A stretch of 64,000 bases of DNA, from contig NC_068557.1 in assembly GCF_022201045.2 (NCBI RefSeq), forward strand, positions 30,605,501-30,669,500, read 5' to 3'. The translations under genes were made by a program, and so were the position numbers. The stretch is from Citrus sinensis. Lineage: Eukaryota > Streptophyta > Magnoliopsida > Sapindales > Rutaceae. Shown piece by piece: positions 57,234-64,000 of this stretch; position 1 is the first letter of the stretch, and each line of letters begins with the position of its first letter. The notes beneath the pieces are model-generated. The model was given only the letters and a program-made list of their open reading frames with translations, ran no database searches and was not told the origin of the DNA.

Positions 57234-58715
57234 CACTTTGAAGTGTTGAGGATTTTGAGTTTCTGTTATTTCAACTGCAGTATTCTTGGCCTATATCCTA
57301 AAACATGTATCAAAGCTAGAAATAAGAGAGAGAGGATTGTTTGATTTAGATGGTTTCCCACCTATCTGTTGGCAGCGATCTGGTTTCTGTTGTGATTATG
57401 CATTTGTTGTTATCTGTTGTGATTATGCATTTGTTGTTATGTACATTGTACAATGGCAGAGATATTATAACTGACGAACGTTGATGAAACAAGCTTGTTG
57501 TCTATAATTGAACATGAAGTTTATAAATAAAGTTATTGAATGGAGGTGACCTCCATCTTGCTGCAAATTGATACTGGTGAGGTTTTTTATTTTATTTTAA
57601 ATTGTTCGGATTTGTAGATGAAGATTTAGAAACACACAACATTACTCAATTTGTGACTTATGCTTTGGTGTCTTCTACTTTTATGTACGCGCGACTCCCT
57701 ATCAAAGCCTACCGAAACCTGGGATCCTGTTCTTTGAGAAGCAACTGCATTTTATAGGTTCAATTTTTAATAGCCACCCTCCAAATTTCCATTTCGCGCG
57801 GTAGAATAGAAAGAAGAGAAACGACAGAACAGTTTATTTATGCCTGTCCTTGCAGGAGGATACAGCTGCATTTCAAAAATGCGCGAATGTCTTTTCCACT
57901 TGGTAATTTAATGGAAGTTTCGACCAAATCTTGCCCGTTCGCTTTAATCTAGCTTTTTAAAGTGAGCTGTGCCAAATCAGAAAAAATTAAAAGATTAAAT
58001 AAAAAATGCATATTCCATGCACTAAAAAACTATGCTCTATATTATAATAATAATAATAATAATAATAGCAACAACAACAAAAACTTAAAATATCTTTATT
58101 TTAATAAAATGAATATATTATTAACAGATCAAAAATTATAATTTTTAGTAAACTAAGTGAGGGTGCCTTCGTTACATAATGATGTGATTGGTGCCTTCGT
58201 TAGATAATAATCTAAGAATTGCACCTAATATCTTTAAACATGCTTCTAATTAAATAACAGTTGAGTTTTTAGGAGCAACTCATAGGTGGAATGTAAATTA
58301 GCATACACTATAATAATATAGTATCTTAAAGTTGTGTATTTTTTATTTTTAGTTTGTTTTTATTTTAGTTATTTAAGAAAAATTTTATTAGAAAATAACT
58401 ATTCATACAAACATATATGTATATTTGTGTGTGTGTGTGTAAAAATTTTAATTTAAACTTACAATTTAGAATAAAATCTAGTGTAGATTTACGGCGTCTT
58501 AAATTGACCTTTAAATTTTATTTTATGGCTGAAACTGACGATACTTACGTACTCCGCGAAAAGAGAACCACTGCTTTATTTATTTGTTTCCTTTTTTTTT
58601 TTCTAAAAAAGAAAAGAATTAAATTAAAGGCATAACTAAGCTTAGCCTAGCTTTTATTATTCTCTCATCACGATCACAGTCTCGTAGTCGTTTCTGCTGT
58701 AAACGAAAGGAAGAA
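57234..58715. other. Spacer between PDC and MDH
   Basis: Starts with PDC 3' UTR, including a short direct repeat of TGTTGTGATTATGCATTTGT (57390-57409 and 57416-57435). An AAT microsatellite lies at about 58045-58066. No gene is supported. The sequence just before 58716 is MDH leader. Confidence 0.45.
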
Positions 58716-61671
<2,956 letters not shown>

Positions 61672-62869
61672 TTCGTAAAATTATGATAATTTTAGGGGCA
61701 ATACTTCTTTGTGCTGCACAGCTTCTCAGTTCTGATCTTCCATAAGAGAGCATCATATGCTTTTGTATAATCCTTGCTGCTGGAGTTGCAAAACCAGCTT
61801 GAATGTATTGCCAATTGAACTTTGGACTGAGGGATCCCATTAATAATATTCTCAGGCTTCTTGTTTGTAGCCTTCTAGTAGTATGTTAAATGCATTAATT
61901 CATTCAAATTTGATGTATCTTGTTCAATCAAAATGGGTTGAACTTCTTACAATAATTTAAATTGTGTCGATATGAAACTTTAAATTTGCGTGAGTGTTTA
62001 AATTCATACATAGCCGATATCCTTTTGTTTAATCCCCAAAATTGGGCATATTAAAGAGATTGTGATTAGTTGGCGTAGTTGCGAGGTTACCTCAATTTTT
62101 TTTTAGCAAAGCTCAGTGATATTTCTTGGTAAGTAGGACCGAGTGCAAACGCCACAACTTGATTAGGGGCCCAATAAATATATACAAATTAATGCCATAT
62201 TTATTGTTATTTTTTCTTTCTAACCAATTACAGTTGAACATTTCAGCTACCAAAATTAATTAGTTCACACTGTAGATTGAATCACAAGAAATGAGAGTGA
62301 AAACGAAAAGCGAACGGGCATTTTGAGTTGGCTGAACCAGCATGGCCGTATGGGTACTTGCTTACTCATGGGAAAGAAAGCAATCGCCAATCATTAGAAT
62401 TGCCGGTTCATCGACAGCTACGCTTGTGTCAATCTTGTGTTGTCGCAAGCCTTTTCGACATATAAAAGCGACTGCAACAACTAATAAAACTGAGTCAGTA
62501 ATTTAATGCACAATTACGTATAGTAATGTAATGATGTGTGTGTGCGCGTTACATGTATATTATTTGATTACTAAGTATGGTTAAACAATAATTTAATCAT
62601 CACCCGCTAATTGCTACGTGTGCTGAGGTCATTACTTAATAATAACATAGAAATTTTCAAATACCTGTAGTTTGGATCTAGCATTTTACCGGCAAACCCT
62701 ACGGCAGCATGCACAAATTTTAATGGGACGCAAATTCTGGTCGATTTTGGAGTACACAATTAAAGCTCAACAGTGCACAGTCTATATATGCGGACAGGCC
62801 ACAAACTAAAACGGGTCCATCAGTTATCAACTACTCTTCGAAATTATCTCTATATTTATCATATTAGCC
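61672..62869. other. Spacer before the GDSL lipase
   Basis: MDH 3' UTR and AT-rich intergenic DNA. Possible TATA-like sequence CTATATATGC occurs at about 62781-62790, some 85 bp before the next ATG. No other gene is supported. Confidence 0.45.
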
Positions 62870-63655
62870 ATGAAATTTTTTCATCTCGTCTTTGCTTTGT
62901 GTTTGTTGAGGTCAGTTTCAACAAGTCATTTAAAGTATCATGCAATATTCAACTTTGGTGATTCTTTGAGTGACACCGGCAATTTTCTTGTTTCCGGTGC
63001 CCTCGCATTTCCAGTTATCGGAAAACTCCCTTATGGCGAAACCTTCTTTCGACACGCAACCGGTCGGTGCTCGGATGGACGACTTGTCATTGATTTTATG
63101 GGTACGCTTATCTATCCCTCATCATCTCGTTTATAAACTAACTTATACATATGATGTTAAAATAAGTGTGTACTTAACTACATCATGATATTACTGTAGC
63201 TGAGGCATTTCGGTTGCCATACTTGCCACCATATCTAGCATTAAAAGAAGGTCAAAATTTTAAACATGGGGTGAATTTTGCTGTTGCTGGTGCTACTGCA
63301 CTTCGATCAGCGATTTTCTATAAGCAAAAAATTGGATCTCGTTTATGGACGAATGATTCATTGAGTGTTCAGATCGATTGGTTTAAGAAGCTCAAGTCCT
63401 CAATTTGCTCTACTAGAAAAGGTGACAATTACTAAAACCTACACTTCACTTTAATTTCTTTTTTTAATTTTTTAATTTTTATAACTTCTTTGTTATATTG
63501 TCACAGATTGTGAGACCTACTTCAAAAAATCGCTATTTTTCGTGGGAGAGATTGGTGGAAATGACTATAATTATCGTGCGTTTGTTGGTGAAAGCATTAA
63601 TCAACTTCGAGCATCCGTGCCTCTCGTTGTTAAAGCCATTACTAATGCCACCCGT
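62870..63655 (+). CDS. Secreted GDSL esterase/lipase, 5' part only
   Basis: Three exons, 62870-63101, 63200-63421 and 63507-63655, join in frame for about 201 aa and then splice on, so the gene runs past the window. The signal peptide is FFHLVFALCLLRSVSTS (residues 3-19). Block I is NFGDSLSDTGNF with nucleophile Ser32; a block II segment VNFAVAGATALR and block III GEIGGNDYN follow. This is the plant GDSL lipase group near Arabidopsis At1g28570-At1g28670, 350-400 aa extracellular enzymes with five exons. Block V with the catalytic Asp/His lies outside. The donor after NATR (63656) is a canonical GTATG. Confidence 0.9.
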
Positions 63656-64000
63656 GTATGTTACGCGAATCTTCAATCTCTTTTGGAACCTTTTCTAAAC
63701 ACACAAGAGATTTCGAAATAAAAAAAGGTCATTTTTGTCATACTATAAGCCACTGAATTAAAGGATCTAAGAGCATAGACCAACTATGTTGGTTTTCCTT
63801 GTCCACCAAAGTTTTAACTTTACTAATCATCCAATCTATTAGAGATAATTTTGAGAATAAAATTCACAACGTTCATTGAATTTCTTTGAAGTAAGATAAA
63901 TCAACTTGCTATGCGAGTAACAACATTTAAATCCTCATATTAATTACATTTAGAATACTGATATAGTTTATCTATTTACAGTGAATGAATTCCTAGGAAG
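63656..64000 (+). other. Intron 3 of the GDSL lipase, to window end
   Basis: AT-rich sequence with no recognisable next exon. A TTTACAG at 63975-63981 offers an acceptor, but the 19 nt after it do not resemble the expected exon 4. Confidence 0.5.

Noticed and set aside
63982-64000. Possible exon 4 of the GDSL lipase at the window edge
   Set aside because: The 19 nt after the acceptor-like TTTACAG do not resemble the expected conserved exon.

Overview
This window is plant nuclear DNA, almost certainly from a eudicot. The genes have many short exons with GT-AG introns, the spacers are AT-rich and full of MITEs, and the families include a chloroplast Mg-chelatase, a PPR protein, CLE peptides, BAHD and GDSL enzymes. 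The gene set and feel fit a woody rosid such as Citrus, but that species guess is inference only.

Layout. 0-7.3 kb: a Nudix hydrolase (+), the Mg-chelatase subunit CHLI gene (-) and a BAHD acyltransferase (-). 7.3-11.2 kb: AT-rich spacer with MITEs. 11.2-17.8 kb: a 16-coding-exon gene of unknown function, resembling Arabidopsis At4g18490, with a run of similar exons, three tandem 48-residue repeats and a candidate U12-type AT-AC intron before its last exon. 20.1 kb: a short ORF with a KEN box. 25.7-35.6 kb: three CLE peptide genes on the + strand, interrupted by a 5'-truncated LINE that was itself hit by a TIR element. 36.9-40.6 kb: a GDSL esterase (-). 44.7-46.3 kb: an intronless PPR gene. 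46.7-50.3 kb: a foldback element containing a complete, apparently very young gag-protease-only LTR element (TR-GAG type). 50.5-51.0 kb: a TAXIMIN-like peptide gene, its ATG only about 290 bp downstream of the 3' LTR. 54.2-57.2 kb: pyruvate decarboxylase. 58.7-61.7 kb: mitochondrial malate dehydrogenase with a frameshifting deletion in its NAD-binding glycine loop. 62.9 kb to the end: the 5' part of another GDSL lipase.

The genes do not form one pathway. Shared themes are small secreted or membrane-linked signalling peptides (three CLE and one TAXIMIN) and central carbon metabolism (PDC, MDH). From memory, the order CHLI / At4g18490-like / CLE / TAXIMIN recalls two Arabidopsis segments (At4g18480-18510 and At2g31081-31090), which would make this a conserved ancestral block. 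All exon borders were worked out by hand from splice signals, reading frame and family resemblance; no search or transcript data were available.
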